A DNA stretch of 64,000 nucleotides from Hysterium pulicare CBS 123377 (taxonomy: Eukaryota > Ascomycota > Dothideomycetes > Hysteriales > Hysteriaceae): contig AJFK01001074.1 of NCBI GenBank assembly GCA_000467715.1, positions 1-64,000 of the forward strand, in the 5' to 3' direction. This document shows, piece after piece, positions 35,832-48,155 of this stretch. Each line of letters opens with the position of its first letter. Position 1 is the first letter of the stretch. The notes below the pieces were generated by a model, which saw nothing but the letters and a program-made list of their open reading frames with translations, was not told the DNA's origin and ran no database searches. The position numbers were made by a program, and so were the translations under genes.

Positions 35832-36626
35832 GGATGATATATTTGCGGATGGAGCTTTATGAAGATATTATGGGTTGTTCTCCTGAGTGGATGGACTGGC
35901 ATAATATGTAGATTATAAGTCTGGCATCACCCATGCGTTAGATTACTAACACAGTCTGTGACAGAACCCGAGGCTTCGCTCCGACCCCGTGATGACGTTT
36001 CTTGCTGTCTGCATACACTGCTTGACCTAGGGATTGTGGTCCTGGAGGAGTATCTAGCCCTCGGCGGACATTAAAAATGTCGCACGCATAAGGTTCTATT
36101 GTATCGTATGCAGGAAAACAAAACTATAAACTCTCTAATTATCACACCCCACGTTGAATATAACCTGCAGTTCAACCATGTTTCATACTCGAAATTGTGT
36201 TGTGTCATACCATACATATAGCAACACCAATAGCCACGCCCTGCAAAGTCCAGCATCTCTCTCTGTGATCCCATCTCATTAAAATTGAAAAAAAAACCTA
36301 AAATTCCATGCCATGCCACACGCCGTGCTATGCCATTCCATTCCATTCCAGTCCATGGGTATCAGAAAAAGCCAATAAGAAACCATTTGTCCCATGCGAC
36401 CGACCATGCAGTAGAAAAAACGCCTTGTGCCCCTATCAGACAAATCAAACACGATGATACAAACCCATCTCCCCCGAAACCCCAAAAAATTCAGCATGGC
36501 GAATTTGACACGCAGAGATAGATAGAAAAGGTAGATCGGTAGTAAAGCGTCGAGAACTGACGTCCAGCGGATGATCTCGACGACGGAAAGGGAGTAGGAA
36601 GAGGAGGGAAATGGGGGAACAATGTT
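35832..36626. other. Convergent 3' region, prp1 / hfi1
   Basis: 795 bp between two stop codons. It holds a short run of repeated CATTC/ATTCC and ATGCC units near 36,305-36,355 and A-rich tracts. Open stretches here have no recognisable product. Confidence 0.5.
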
Positions 36627-38082
36627 TCAAGTACCGATACTTAGACACTGGTCCAGGACGCCGTTTAGAATGTCCATATCACCCAGAGCGCCGCCTTGCC
36701 AACCCCAGTCCGGCTCGTCGATCACCATAGGGTCTCCACCCCCCAGATCGACATGGTAGCCGTTTGTAAAAGGGGGTGCCTGAGGATCAACACCATTGAC
36801 TTTCCCTCTAGCGGTATCACTCCCATCATCCGGGTCGGTATCCAGATGTCTCCCGTTAGCGATCTGTCCAGCGATGAGAGGTACCTGACCCAAATAGCTA
36901 TCTCCAAGTTCGAGCGCGAGGCGGAGATCGTGCATACTAAGCGGTTTCCTCCGTCTCGCCTCGTCTACCTCTATAGGCAAGAAGCCGCCTGGCGCTCTTA
37001 CTAGTTCTCCTCGAAGGACTGCATCCTCTTCCTTCTCAACTTGCTTCTTGTATCCTGCCGTCTTGACATATAACGCACCGTTCTTATTCACACGGCTGAG
37101 GAACTGGCTTAAGGCTTCCTTGATGTATAATTCAGTTGCGAGATTCACGAAGTCTGCGCAACCGGCCGTGTAACCGCCTCCGAGGCCTTCTTCGTAGCAG
37201 ATGGGGAGCATACGCAACGCGATCGATTCCGTGTCGGGGAATTCGTTGGTTTCTATGAAGAGAGGCTGTGTGTAGCGTTTTCTGATCTCGAGATCCCAAT
37301 TTGTCTTTTGATATCCGCCCGTCGACGTGGGTCCGGTGTCGGGGTGCTTGGGGCGGAGAGCGCTGGCGTGGGCGAGCATTGTTTGAGTGAAAATGTCGTA
37401 GGGAGACTGTATGATCGCCCTGGTTGTCAGCCATTGTGACTCAAAAAAGAGACTTGCCAGCTTTCGATCCAAGATATCTCGGATAGAAGTTGGAATAAAG
37501 TACTCACCTCTTGTATAGCCTTTAACCTCTTCCTCTCTCTCCGGTTCAATTGCATAACCTCATGCTTCAATCGTCTTTCAGCTTCATCCCCCGTATTCTG
37601 CTTGCTCACCCCACTCGTCGGTTTATCATTCGCAGAGACCCAGCTCGCAACACCAGGCTCTGGCGCATCGCGAAATATATTCCCATATATTCCACAGACA
37701 AACTGGTTGTGTAGGTGCTCGCGCTGGGGATCACAGCTTATGAAGGGCCGGATGCGCTGGGTTAGTTCATCTTGGTTGAGATTGCCTGTACGCATCCAAA
37801 TATCAGCACAACATGCACTCTAGACTTCTTCCTGTCTCAGATTCATGACTTTCCCCTACCTAGCATAAATTGACTTATTGCGTCTTTATATATGGCCCAA
37901 TCCGCATCTCCAACCGCAGTTTTTAGTGCTGTGTATAAGGGTTCTAGATCTATCCTTGGCGCGGTAACTGTGGGTTTTCCAGCTGGTTTCGTGGTTGCTA
38001 TCGCAGAAGGAAGAGACTTAGAAGATATGATGGGTGTCGAGGTAGAGACTGTGATGGTGTCTGGCCGGATGGTGCCGGCCAT
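36627..38082 (-). CDS. hfi1: SAGA coactivator subunit Hfi1/Ada1
   Basis: Hfi1/Ada1 is a structural core subunit of the SAGA histone acetyltransferase complex, pairing through a histone fold with Taf12. Exons 37860-38082, 37508-37785 and 36627-37406 give 426 aa. The SAGA-Tad1 region begins near residue 45 (RIDLEPLYTALKTAVGDADW), with FMLGNLNQDELTQRIRPFIS across intron 1 and HNQFVCGIYGNIFRDAPEPG after it. Further on are SPYDIFTQTMLAHASALRP, ALRMLPICYEEGL and the histone-fold-like LATELYIKEALSQFLSRV. SMHDLRLALELGDSYLGQ lies near the C-terminus. Introns are 74 and 101 nt. The N-terminal 40 residues are Thr/Ser/Pro-rich and probably disordered. Confidence 0.92.
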
Positions 38083-38733
38083 GATGGAGGTCGTGATGGC
38101 GCAGTGCGATTGCGCGCAGAGAGGGGTGGAGCTGTCGCGAGAAAATTCTAGAGAGGTAGAAAGCTCAGTCGAGGGGTTTGAAAGAAGGTTTTGATGGAAA
38201 TAGGTCGCAAAAGAGGGTGTGGTGTGGTTATTTTGATGAAAATGCGATTGTACATGTTCGTGTGAGGTTGGTTGAAGTTGCGGAGTTCAGGCGGAGGTGG
38301 TGTGGAGAACCGTTCTAGGAAATTACTGAAGATCGATATACTACCATTCAATTACTTCCACGGCGAAACAAATATTTTACAGAAATAGTGCACAGGCTTA
38401 AGCTAGGATAAATCATATAGTCATACGATCTATAGACTTTACTAGCAATAGCTTCAGAGGGACTTGTATTTGCAGCGCAAGACATTCAGGTGGCCCATGA
38501 AGCAAGCCAAAGTCTCAAAAGGGCCAGACTGCTACACCCAGCTTCGTTTACGAGGATGAATCAATTCTTATATTGAGGTTTCATTCTTCGTTGCAATTTC
38601 GAACTCCATTGGAACATTTCTAAGTTCGTTGGGTTTCTCGCCCTTAAATATCATTGCCTCAAAGAAACACCATTGACTCCTTTGTTAATGCTCAACGGAA
38701 AATTTAGGAACGTCCGTCTCTAACCATGAATAG
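38083..38733. other. hfi1 promoter and 3' region of ist1
   Basis: 651 bp with no supported gene. It carries the hfi1 promoter on the minus strand and the 3' UTR of ist1. Confidence 0.5.
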
Positions 38734-39836
38734 TTACCTCTTCAACTGCGCAAATCTCCTGGCCAACTCGTCAACGTCCGGAATCTTCCCACCCGGCCCG
38801 TCCTCCTTTGGCTTTGTCGTCGCTGCCGGAGTATTTGACTGCTTCGGCTTCGCAGCACCCACATTGCCAGGTAATCGTAACTTCGGTGCCACATTGTCTG
38901 TACTGGGGCTAGGAGGCGCAATCCTCAATGGACTCTGGGGTCCAAACTTCCTTGGCGGGGTCGCTTTGCTCAGTTCGTTGACTTCGTCGTCTTTCTTCCC
39001 TTTACCGTTGACGGTCGATTCAGTCTCCAGTGCAGCTTCGAGTTCTTTCCCCTCTTTCTCTGGTTCCGCTAGCTCCCCTACTCCTCCGCCGCCTTCTCCG
39101 TCGTCGTCGTCCGCAGGTGCATCGCCAAATGGAACACCGTAGAACCTCGCTATTTCGGTTAGGTAAGCGTCAACAAGTTCTTTACTCGGCGTTACGATCT
39201 TTAGTTTGTTCAAGACGCGCTCTGCGACTCCTTCGCCCTCCATAGTAGCCAGCGCGACATCCTTTCCGAACTTTTCGACTAGCAGTGCGCGGGCAGAATG
39301 CAGTTCCTTGACTTCGGTGCGAGGTGCGGCATAGATCAAACTACGAACAGCTTCTTCGAGCGCAGGATCAAGCGTTGGGTGAAGACTCGGGGAATTATAG
39401 GGCGAGGAGGGAGGATCGAGGAGTTGAGAGCGCGCGAGGAGCAGCTCGCAGTAGAGTTCGAGCATCTCGTGGAGTTCGGTGGTTATATCGCTTCTTATTA
39501 TATTTTCGACGCGGATACGGGCGGATTCAAGTTTGCCGGTCTGTATTATGTACTTGTCTTAGTATGTTCTTTCCTGGAGGCCGTTGGTTGGCTAGGCTGA
39601 GAAGCTGGCAAAGAAGTATAGACTTCGTGCGGGATCAGAAGATACCTCTATAAGTTGCGCCATTGCCCGTCTTTGTTGTTTTGCGAGTGCTGTGTCCTTT
39701 TGCTGCACCATTCGTAATCGTGATATCGAGAGCTTGAGCTGTACCTTCAGCCTGGACTGAGAGGTGGTTAGCGGGGCCGTTTGCGGGGTGAGGTTTGGGG
39801 TAGAGAGCTTACTACTAGGGAAGTGGAGGGCGCCAT
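38734..39836 (-). CDS. ist1: Ist1, ESCRT-III-associated protein
   Basis: Ist1 regulates ESCRT-III and the AAA ATPase Vps4 at endosomes in multivesicular body sorting. Exons 39813-39836, 39646-39756 and 38734-39540 give 313 aa. After a short leader (MAPSTSLV) the Ist1 helical domain starts SRLKVQLKLSISRLRMVQQK, with KQQRRAMAQLIE and ARIRVENIIRSD, then LYCELLLARSQLL, LIYAAPRTEVKELHSARALL and KFGKDVALAT. The tail is low-complexity (acidic, glycine and proline runs) and ends PDVDELARRFAQLKR, which fits a C-terminal MIT-interacting helix that binds Vps4/Vta1. Introns are 56 and 105 nt. The short first exon is supported by in-phase GTAAGC and CTCTCAG sites. Confidence 0.92.
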
Positions 39837-40737
39837 GATGTATGAATATAGCAGCAATCAGGAGTAAGGGCTCTGAAAGAAATAGGAGGAGATCTTGAGC
39901 TGTTGGAGATAGAGAATTGGTGTTGAAGTGGGAACCTGGAGATTAGAGGATCATCAATGAGCTTGAGTGCTTGGAGGCGGGGCAGGGGTCAACGCGTAAG
40001 CAGGTCTCAACACCAAGTTCCCATCCTCATTCTTCCATCTCAACTTATAACTAGCAATTCTCTGTGTGTCTCATAGCTTCAATATTGCGAAAGTCGTCAT
40101 CTATGGCTTTAGTGTGTGTCTGCGCCCAGCACCAGAGCTGAGAGAGGTCCGCATATATCATTTGGGCTTGGTGAAGGTCATGAAAGCCAGTTGCCCTCAT
40201 CAAGCACATCCAGAAGGTACTTAGGGATATAACGCCCACAAGTATTGTTTGCAAGAGATTTTAGGTTTACAAGAGACATACACGCACTCCTCGCGTGGCC
40301 ATCTTAAGTTACTGTCATTTCCGGAATCTTTTGATTTTTGAAAGGGGCTAGCATGCGTCTAGTCCATCACAAAGGTTCAGATCTCCGAGACCAACTTACT
40401 ATCTTTTCAGAGCTTGTCGTGTTCCGACCCTGGCCTACCTCTAACTATCCAGAGGGTGCTTTGATTCTAGAGCCCGAATTCAATCGACATTGAGGCCCAA
40501 ATCACCTAACATTACACCCAGTACCCTATCCACCCACTCCAACCCATCCCATTCGATGTTTCCGCATGATACCGCGCTTCATTTACGCATATCGAGGACT
40601 TCCCGTTCGTCACCTTCCAAGCTTAAGTCAATACCGGCCCAGTCATAGTCAATATCATGGGTCCTACAATCGTCCAATAGTATCCTAAGACCGAGGGCGA
40701 TCTCCTGCCTACCCTTGAACGGCCCCGTCACATTGAT
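39837..40737. other. Intergenic region, ist1 upstream side
   Basis: About 900 bp. It includes the ist1 promoter and a minus-strand open stretch at 40,254-40,051 without an ATG start (it reads DLHQAQMIYADLSQLWCW), which may be a remnant of the same decayed gene as 40,738-40,917. No intact gene is supported. Confidence 0.4.
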
Positions 40738-40917
40738 TTAGCATGCCTCTTCAAAGTTGTCCGATGGGTTAAACTGAGTGAAATCCTCGGGAGTGGTCGC
40801 CTCTACGAGTTCGAGAGAGCCGCAGATGAGATCCAGAATCTCAGGGTAGAGCTCCTGGAGAGATGAGGACGCGTAAGGATCGGTTGGTCGAAAAGAATTC
40901 TGCGGATCAGACGCCAT
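40738..40917 (-). pseudogene. Short or interrupted reading frame, unknown
   Basis: From an ATG at 40917 the minus strand encodes 59 aa beginning MASDPQNSFRPTDPYASSSL and ending at a TAA (40738-40740). The same frame stays open for about 50 more codons beyond that stop (INVTGPFKGRQEIALGLRIL and on to LEGDEREVLDMRK, ending near 40,580), with protein-like composition on both sides. One reading is a gene broken by a single CAA-to-TAA change; another is an intron that removes the stop. I do not recognise the family. Confidence 0.35.
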
Positions 40918-41209
40918 TTCGAGGTCGTTGTTGGGTCGTCGCTGAAGTGGTAAAGAGAAAGCTAAAGTTAATGTCAGCTGGTTAGTGAAGAAAGTTAGTC
41001 ACGTTCTCCGATGGTGAAGCATCACAACTCAGTCACTACACCTCCTTCGCTTTGTGTGTATCATTGCCTTGGCAACAATGGTATCTATCCTTCATTAATA
41101 AAGCCCTAAGTAAAAAATCCTTACGACGCCTTTCCGGAGTCCTCTATTAGATGTCCCATATTTGTTCCATAAACTCCACACCCCTTCACCCCTCGACCCG
41201 CTTCACTCA

Positions 41210-42246
41210 TCACAACAGCCCCCAAACCCCCACAGCAAGCACAACAATCGTCCATCCCGCAAACACAGAGATACGCTCGGAGGCCATTCCCTTGGGAATA
41301 TTGTTCGTAGCGACGCCTCCTAGGTACCAGGACCCGATGTCCGTCAGCTTGCCCTTTTGCGTCAACATGGCGGCGTTGGGGCCGACGTTTGAGACGGAGG
41401 AGCGGAAGGCGCCGAAGTAGGAGTAGTGTGTTATGTTTCTATAGTAGATCGAATCAGTACCCCGAATCTATTTTCTCCTTCGCAAGAGATATTTGGAATA
41501 GAGAAAGGCTGGGGAAGAATCTAGGGGAAAGGGGAAAAGGAGGAGACTTACTCCATACGATCAAAGTACTCGCTAGACATGTTATAAAAGCTCTGCGTCG
41601 TCTCCAAATCCTGGTTCGGATATCCATACTCCGTAACCCAGACAGTCAAGTTAGGGTAAGCAGCCATAACCTCCCCAATATGACTAGCCATGCCCTCGAA
41701 ATTCCCATACCAATGTATAGGAATGAAATCTGGATGGCAACCTCCTATATTGCCACACTGTTCAAAGAAGCTCTGTAACCACGTGAATCCAGATGGAGCA
41801 CCCGTCATGGCAGGAAGCCCAAGTTTCACACCCAGCTTCTTCAGTGGCTCGATCTGTGCAACCCAGGTCTTCGCGGCGAGGTCGGGGGCGATGTCACTCC
41901 CGCCAGTAGCACCATCGCCGTCTGGCTCGTTGAATGCGAGTACGTAGCTGATGTTGGCGCCGGCTTTGATTTGCGTTGTTACGGCGTCTAGGAAAGGGGT
42001 TCCTTGGTCGGAGACAGAGGCTCCCCACAACATGGGAACGAAGGAGAGGGAGGCGTGGGATGTGTAGGCGCTCGTTGGTTGGTATCCGTAGTTGTAGTAC
42101 CAAGTTAGGTCGCTGTTTGTCACCCATATTGAGTCGTCTTCGGAGTGGTCGCCGCCAACGTAGATGAGACCGCGTTTTGCAGAGGTAGTAGCGGTAACGA
42201 GAGAGAGGAGGGGGAGCGTGGTCAGGAGGGAGGCGGTGAGGTGCAT
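41210..42246 (-). CDS. Secreted, probably GPI-anchored GH128 glycosidase
   Basis: Exons 41552-42246 and 41210-41438 give 307 aa. The N-terminus MHLTASLLTTLPLLSLVTAT is a signal peptide, with mature sequence starting near KRGLIYVGG. The single GH128 catalytic barrel shows WYYNYGYQPT, FVPMLWG, the acid/base in YVLAFNEPDG, HWYGNFEG and the nucleophile in WVTEYGYPNQ, as in the Asl1-like beta-1,3-glucanases. The C-terminal exon ends in a hydrophobic stretch (VFAGWTIVVLAVGVWGLL) right at the stop, which looks like a GPI-attachment signal. Several N-glycosylation sites are present (NIS, NLT, NMS, NIT). Probable role: wall beta-1,3-glucan remodelling (inference). The intron is 113 nt. Confidence 0.92.
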
Positions 42247-43531
42247 GGTTGCGGTCTTGGGCCGATGATTGAACGCGGGCGTGTGAAGGAAATTGCGGAT
42301 TTTGAGAGTTTAATGTCTGTAGAGATTTTTATTTAGGGTGACCTTGAAGTGATCTTTCCTTAGTCCTGAAGTCGTTGCATGTACAATTTCAACGATCGAA
42401 ATTGTGAGCAAGAAAGAAGGTTGACTGTCACATTCATCACACTGAATCTTGCACAAAAACGAAAGGACGCGAAGTATGAACGACGCCGAACAGAACTTAG
42501 ACTGGAACCTTCAACAGCTTAAGTAAAAGAGAAGAGACAGGAAGAAACTACAGCTGAAAGGCGCTGCAGTGCCATTAAGAAGGTGCTGAGATAGGCGTAG
42601 GATCCAGCCCGCTCAAATCAGCCAGGGGTTCTTGGAAAGTTTAAGAAGCTGAGCCGCGTCCTTATCGTAGACCCTCGAAATAGCTAGATATGCATTGGCG
42701 ATGCAGGACGGACGCGGGAGAGCGTCCAAGCTGCGTCTTACAGAACGCCAAAAGTGCCTATCCGAGTAAGATGTTCTTGGTGGCGTCCGAAACTGATGAT
42801 TCTGGATCCCGGCGTGGCGCCTCAATAAACTTTTGTCCAGGGGCGGGGACACTGTAAATCCGAGCACCTAGTTTCGAAAGTCTCAGATACTAGGTATAAT
42901 TCAATATATTTTTCTATAGATGCTGGAATGAAACTGCTTTAAAGACATGTATTAGCACCAGTAGAATTACTTAAGGCTCTCAATCTCCAATCCAAAGAGA
43001 AAGATAAATAATCCCTTTTCCTAACAAGACTGAACTACACCTCCTCCAAGAGCGACTCCTCGACTCAGCCAAGCTCAACCAAAGCCTCTCAATTTCCCAT
43101 CCAAACGCCATTTCGCATCTTCTGAACCCTTCTAAAGCCATTGATGTCACAATGTCAATCCGCACCAAGACCTTTGAATTAATCATCTTGAATTCTCAAT
43201 ACCTGAACATAGCGCGAGGCCTCTGGCCCACGCATTTTTGGGAATTACAATCTCCTCCTCGAGTCTATAAACGCTTCTGGACCAAACCAAATACAATGCA
43301 CACACACAATAAAAACTAAATCTAGGAAAGACGTCCGTGTCACATGGGAGGATCGTATAAGTAAATCCTCCCTTTGCTTTATAAATGTTCCCTCCATATT
43401 CGGAACAACAAAGAAGCGCTATCAAAAACCATATCCCCATCCCATAGAAACAGAAGGTTTGACATGTACAAAAAAGTTACAAATACTGCTAAATTTACAG
43501 TCCCATTTTCCTATTTAATGCGCAGGCATTT
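42247..43531. other. Gene-free 1.3 kb, GH128 promoter and flc 3' region
   Basis: Both flanking genes are on the minus strand, so the left part is the GH128 promoter and the right part the 3' UTR of the Flc-like gene. A minus-strand open stretch at 42,613-42,867 and one at 43,183-43,440 have no recognisable product. A and T tracts are common near 42,900-43,000. Confidence 0.5.
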
Positions 43532-45824
43532 TTAGTAAGCATGTCGGGGAGCACCGAAGTCTACGTCTGGTAGCCTTGGTGCCCTGCCGGCTGGTGGGCT
43601 TATGCTCCTCTCTCCACTCGCACTTCGCATGTGACTTCGACCACCAAAGCTGGCTGCGTCGCTAAGGAGGTGCTCTTGGCCGTCTCCATGGAATCTTCGA
43701 GCACCGCCATAAGCTGTCGGTTGCTCAGTGAGAGGAACTGCCTCGTAGCCACGTACGCCGAAAGGAGCTGGAACGGTGTGATTGTGCTTGTACTCAGTCG
43801 GGTCCATGAGGAGAGAGTTACGAGCGTCAAGAGGGGTGAGAGTGTCGAGATCACGCATTTTCTCTGGAACAATGGTATTAGTAAAAAGGTTGGAGCAAAA
43901 GTTTCGTGATGATTGAGACTTACCGGCTTCCTTTCTCTTCTTGCGATGAGGGTTGTCACGGCAGCAGATAATGATTGCATTCACAGCAATCAAGATAGCG
44001 AGCAACCCGGTCAGAACGGCCTGCATGACTACGAGGACAAGACCAGTGATCGTCTTCGTCGTCTGTGCAACGCCTAGCTCCTCGACAAACACCAAGATAC
44101 AAACGACGGAGAGCACGCGAACGACTTGGATAATGATGTTGATCCAGTTACCAGACTTCAGCGAGAAGGGTCGAGACCAGAGGAGGAGGACCAGAAGCAA
44201 AGACTCAATGATGAGCTGGCCAGCCGATTGCACAAGACCGTGGCCATCGGCTCCTGCAATAACGCATCCTTTGGCGAACATGTAGACAATGGCAGGAACG
44301 AAGAGCCACCAATAGCTTTTCTTGTAATTTTCGTAGAAGAGACTGTATTTTCTCCAAACTTCTTTGTCGTCATAGAGAGCTGAGGAATCGCCCTCCAGTT
44401 TTTTATAACGGTGAGCAATTTGCCAGATCTTCCAGGTGAAGAAAAGCAGGATGGCGGTGAATATTACAAGAGTAACCCCTGCAAGTAACTTGGCCGCCCA
44501 TGAGTCACCGTTCGTGAATTGATAGATGCAGTAAAGGGTCCAGACACCGTAGAGGAGCAAGATCAAGTTAGTAATGGTCTTTGCCAGGAGCCACCAGTAT
44601 CGTTTGCGGAAGCCTGTCAAGCTTTTGGGGAATGATCCGAAAAGTGCCCAAGTTTCGAGGATGACCTTGAAGAGTAGGATACCAACGGTGATCGCAGCGA
44701 TGACAATGGCGAAGATGAGCAAAACGGTCATGAACGTGTTCGCTTGAGGGATCGAGAGTTCTTCAACATAACCTTGGATGCCGTGAACCACGTGCATCAC
44801 CTTGTTATCTCCAGCGCCCGTGCTATTACCGTCCGTTCCGTTGACCGAAGTATTGATAGAGTCCCGAGCGAAAAGAAGGAAGGTGTCCAATCCACGTCTG
44901 GTAATGCTGGTATTGGTATTGGTTCCATCACTATAGAGCAAAGTGGCGTTCTTGAGGAAGGCCACACTGTCTGTGGTTAAGTTCCCACCAGTATGATTAC
45001 GGAAGGTGTCGATCGATGTTTGCATTCCTTCCCAATAGATGAGACCACCGCTGAAGCCGAAATTCTTCGAGAAGCTCCTGTAGATGCTGGGATATTGAAC
45101 GCTGAGCATGCCATTCATAGCCATGGACTGGAACCAACCCATGACTTCGGTAAAGGTCGGGCTGGACGTTGGTGTGCCCGCATGACCAGCAGTTCCGAGG
45201 GCGGAAATGCCGGATAATAGGAGGGCGGCTCCAGCGATACCAGCAGCAACATATGATACAGCTGGGACGTTGAAGGATTTCCCGTTGTTCACAGCCGATG
45301 TTATACACGCTAGCTCTGCGCCACCGTCTAATGCCTTTAGTTGTAGAGTTGCCTGCCCATCAAGATCGGGAACACTGAAAGCGATGGAAGGGATTTGCGA
45401 AACGAATGAATCAGGGATGTCTTGCGTGCCTTCAGCAGCGAAGTCGCCAGCGGGTACTGAAGATGTTAGTCTGAACATATATGTAGCCTTGTTATACGAA
45501 CGTACCTGGACAGAGCTGTGCTACAAAATTCTCCTTGTCGCAAGGTTTGAAGTCTTTCTGATAGACCTGTTTGCCATAGGCTGTAACGACCATCGAGGCT
45601 GTAACATTCTGTGATTTTGCGCTCGTTCCGGCAACGTCGAAAACGATCTTCTTGGTCGCTCGGTTAAATTCGATGTTTAGTTTGTTGACTTTGATGTCTG
45701 AATTGTCCGAACATGTACTGAACCCGTCGGTCTTAAGTATGTCGGCAGCGAATACCCCTAGAGGAGCAGACGCTAGTAATAAGAAGGGCGCGAGCATTGT
45801 TGAATATGTACTATGAACTCTCAT
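43532..45824 (-). CDS. Flc/TRP-like multispanning membrane protein
   Basis: Exons 45506-45824, 43924-45456 and 43532-43863 give 727 aa. After a signal peptide (MLAPFLLLASAPLGVFAA; the start may be the first or the tenth residue) comes an ML-like lumenal domain (ADILKTDGFSTCSDNSDIKV). Next is a glycosylated region with many N-x-S/T sites, and then about eight hydrophobic helices such as TFMTVLLIFAIVIAAITVG, TVGILLFKVILETWALFG, WWLLAKTITNLILLLYGVW and ITGLVLVVMQAVLTGLLAIL. This is the fungal Flc2/Flc3 and Pkd2-like TRP family, linked to FAD import into the ER, calcium and wall integrity; which applies here is unknown. The cytosolic tail is Ser/Arg/Pro-rich. The last intron (60 nt, TACTAAT branch site) is stop-free and in frame. 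Confidence 0.93.
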
Positions 45825-48155
45825 CGTGTCGACTGTGTGGTCGACGTGGGAAGGATTCGTTCACCACAGAACCCGATGTTCTTCGACGACGATGGCAGTT
45901 AAATCGCGGTATGCTTCGTCTAGTACCAAAGGACTTGATCGTGATAAGGAAAGACCAGAAGGCGTCTATATTAAAGGTTGTACGAAAATTTCTCGAATAG
46001 GATCAACCTAGATGGGGGGCTCGAAGACGTAAGAATAATGTAGCTGGGATAGGTAGGAAGAAAAGAGAAGCCGCTGGACGAAAGAAGTGATGATGAAACG
46101 AGGGACAAACGACGAAGCGTCCAAGCTGTGTGAGAGTGAAAGACTGAGGTTGAAGAGCGGGTTAGAGTGATGAGAAGGCGTCGAAGGGGGAGGGAAGCAA
46201 GTTTCAGCCACGGACCAAGGGCCTGGCCAAGCGCAGCAAGGATACGAAGTGGTGGGCCGAACGGTGCAACAGGCACGGGAACTGAGTCGTAATTTGCGAG
46301 TACACGGAGACGAAAATGCACAAATGCTCGAGGGATTCTCAACGATTATCGATCAGCGGGAAGAGAATCTTTTCCTCTTGTACTGATCGCATGTGCATCT
46401 TATTCAGCTGGCCATCGGCCACTACCACCGCCTCGCAGGAGCTGGACAATGCAACGCTGCAGAAATGGCCTGCCCAGGGTCGAGGTCTTCCAGATGCTGA
46501 AGGCTAAGCAGCTGGTGGCGGTCGCTACCGCCAACCATGCCTCCGTTGCTGGTTTGACGTTTCATAAGCTGGGGAATACCCAGCAGACAAATGGGAGGGG
46601 TGTTGTTTATTTTACCGCTGCTGCTCTGTCGCTCGAAACACCACACGAGCGAGACTTCGCAGCATCATCACGTTTATTGCTGTTGTTATTCTTTACAACT
46701 TGGCGCTCAATCCCCGATTTCTCGGCGGTTGCGTGCTACGTGCAGGGTAGCGGCGAGGTTCTGTCACCCAGTCGTTGTCAAGTTCGTGTCAAAGTGGCTG
46801 TGTCGCCCCAAAAATAGAGCTCCTTGCACCGCTCACGCCGTATCCTCCCACGTTCATCCCTTCGTCGAAATACTTCCCCATAAAAAATGGGTCGCTTTCT
46901 ATTGAATTCCTTCTATGCGGAATCATCCCGATCTCAAATACATGGCCCTCGAGGAATGCGCAGGTACAAAAATATTCGTGCAACATTCCACCACATCGAC
47001 GTCACTCCCTTTGGGCCCCTTCGAATTCACGGACATCCCGTCATCTTCTCTACAAATTCCACGTGATGGTAGGGATGCAGAGTTCACTAGATAAGTATAC
47101 GACACCTGCATGTACATGAGCTAAGAGAAGCCATTGAAAGTCATTGCCTGCTTTCACGTAGACAGCACGATGATAGGAACATAGGATGATGACTACACAT
47201 ATTTCTTTGGGACAATCAATGCCACTTGTCTTATTATTTTGACACTGACATTATCATATCTTGGATTTAAAGGTGTGGCCATTTCACAAATTGTACTTTT
47301 CATCAGTTCTTCACCGGCAGTACACATAACACACGCCAACATCGACGGATTCGATCTTTATACCACTAGCCGTAAAGTATTGAAGCGTGTGCGACAGTTG
47401 TAGATGGGAAGACAGTAGGATCTGCTTCCTATATCTCGCTGGAGCCTCTGTTTCATTTCCAATTTCAACCTTGCTCAGCTACGCTATCTAAAAGTAATGC
47501 TATTTTCTTCTTTTCCTCTTTCTCTGCAACCTCTCTTATCTTATGTTCTTGCGTTGAGTTCGATGCTGGCAGAGACAAGAAGAAGATTGAGAGTGCTTCG
47601 AACTCTTTGCTTGTCATGCAATGATATCTAACCAGCTTTTACGAAGAGTACTCTAGCTTGTGATGGACCCAAAGCACGGACAGCTAACCTTGTATATCGC
47701 ACAGCCTCGATCCTTTTCTGTTCCTCCAGCGAACTTCTTTCTATTCGCCAACACCTTAAACAAGGTTGATCTTTGAAGCACTATAACCCAAACGCCTACA
47801 CCCTTTAGAGACGTTTCGTCATCTAGCTACCACTCCAAGACGGAACGCCCGAACAACCAAAATACCAACTTTTCGCTCCTTCGCTATACGAAATACCACG
47901 ACCCAACCTCGGATCATGCATGCGATAAGCCTTAAGATCCTTGTTTACGACTAATCAAGCTAGTATGCTACAGTCACTACGCTACTTCAAATAACACTTG
48001 TTCCTGACAGAATCCTTCCCGATAAAATCCTATGTACTCAAACACATCGCGGGTATCTTGCAACATTCTTATAGGCAACCGCAACCTTTCCTCAATCCCG
48101 GAGCATCTCCAACTATCTTCCTATATCTCCCTCTTCGTCTTCATTATTCACGGAA
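45825..48155. other. Gene-poor 2.3 kb upstream of the Flc-like gene
   Basis: The left part carries the Flc promoter. Three overlapping plus-strand open stretches at 46,449-47,119 have no good start or domain. Pyrimidine-rich sequence at 47,450-48,000 looks like a long leader but I find no gene it leads into. Confidence 0.45.

Noticed and set aside
36305-36355. Short CATTC/ATGCC repeat
   Set aside because: Only a few units; ordinary low complexity in a 3' region.
46449-47119. Three overlapping plus-strand frames of 100-120 codons
   Set aside because: They lie in the Flc promoter region, differ in frame and show no domain or codon pattern.
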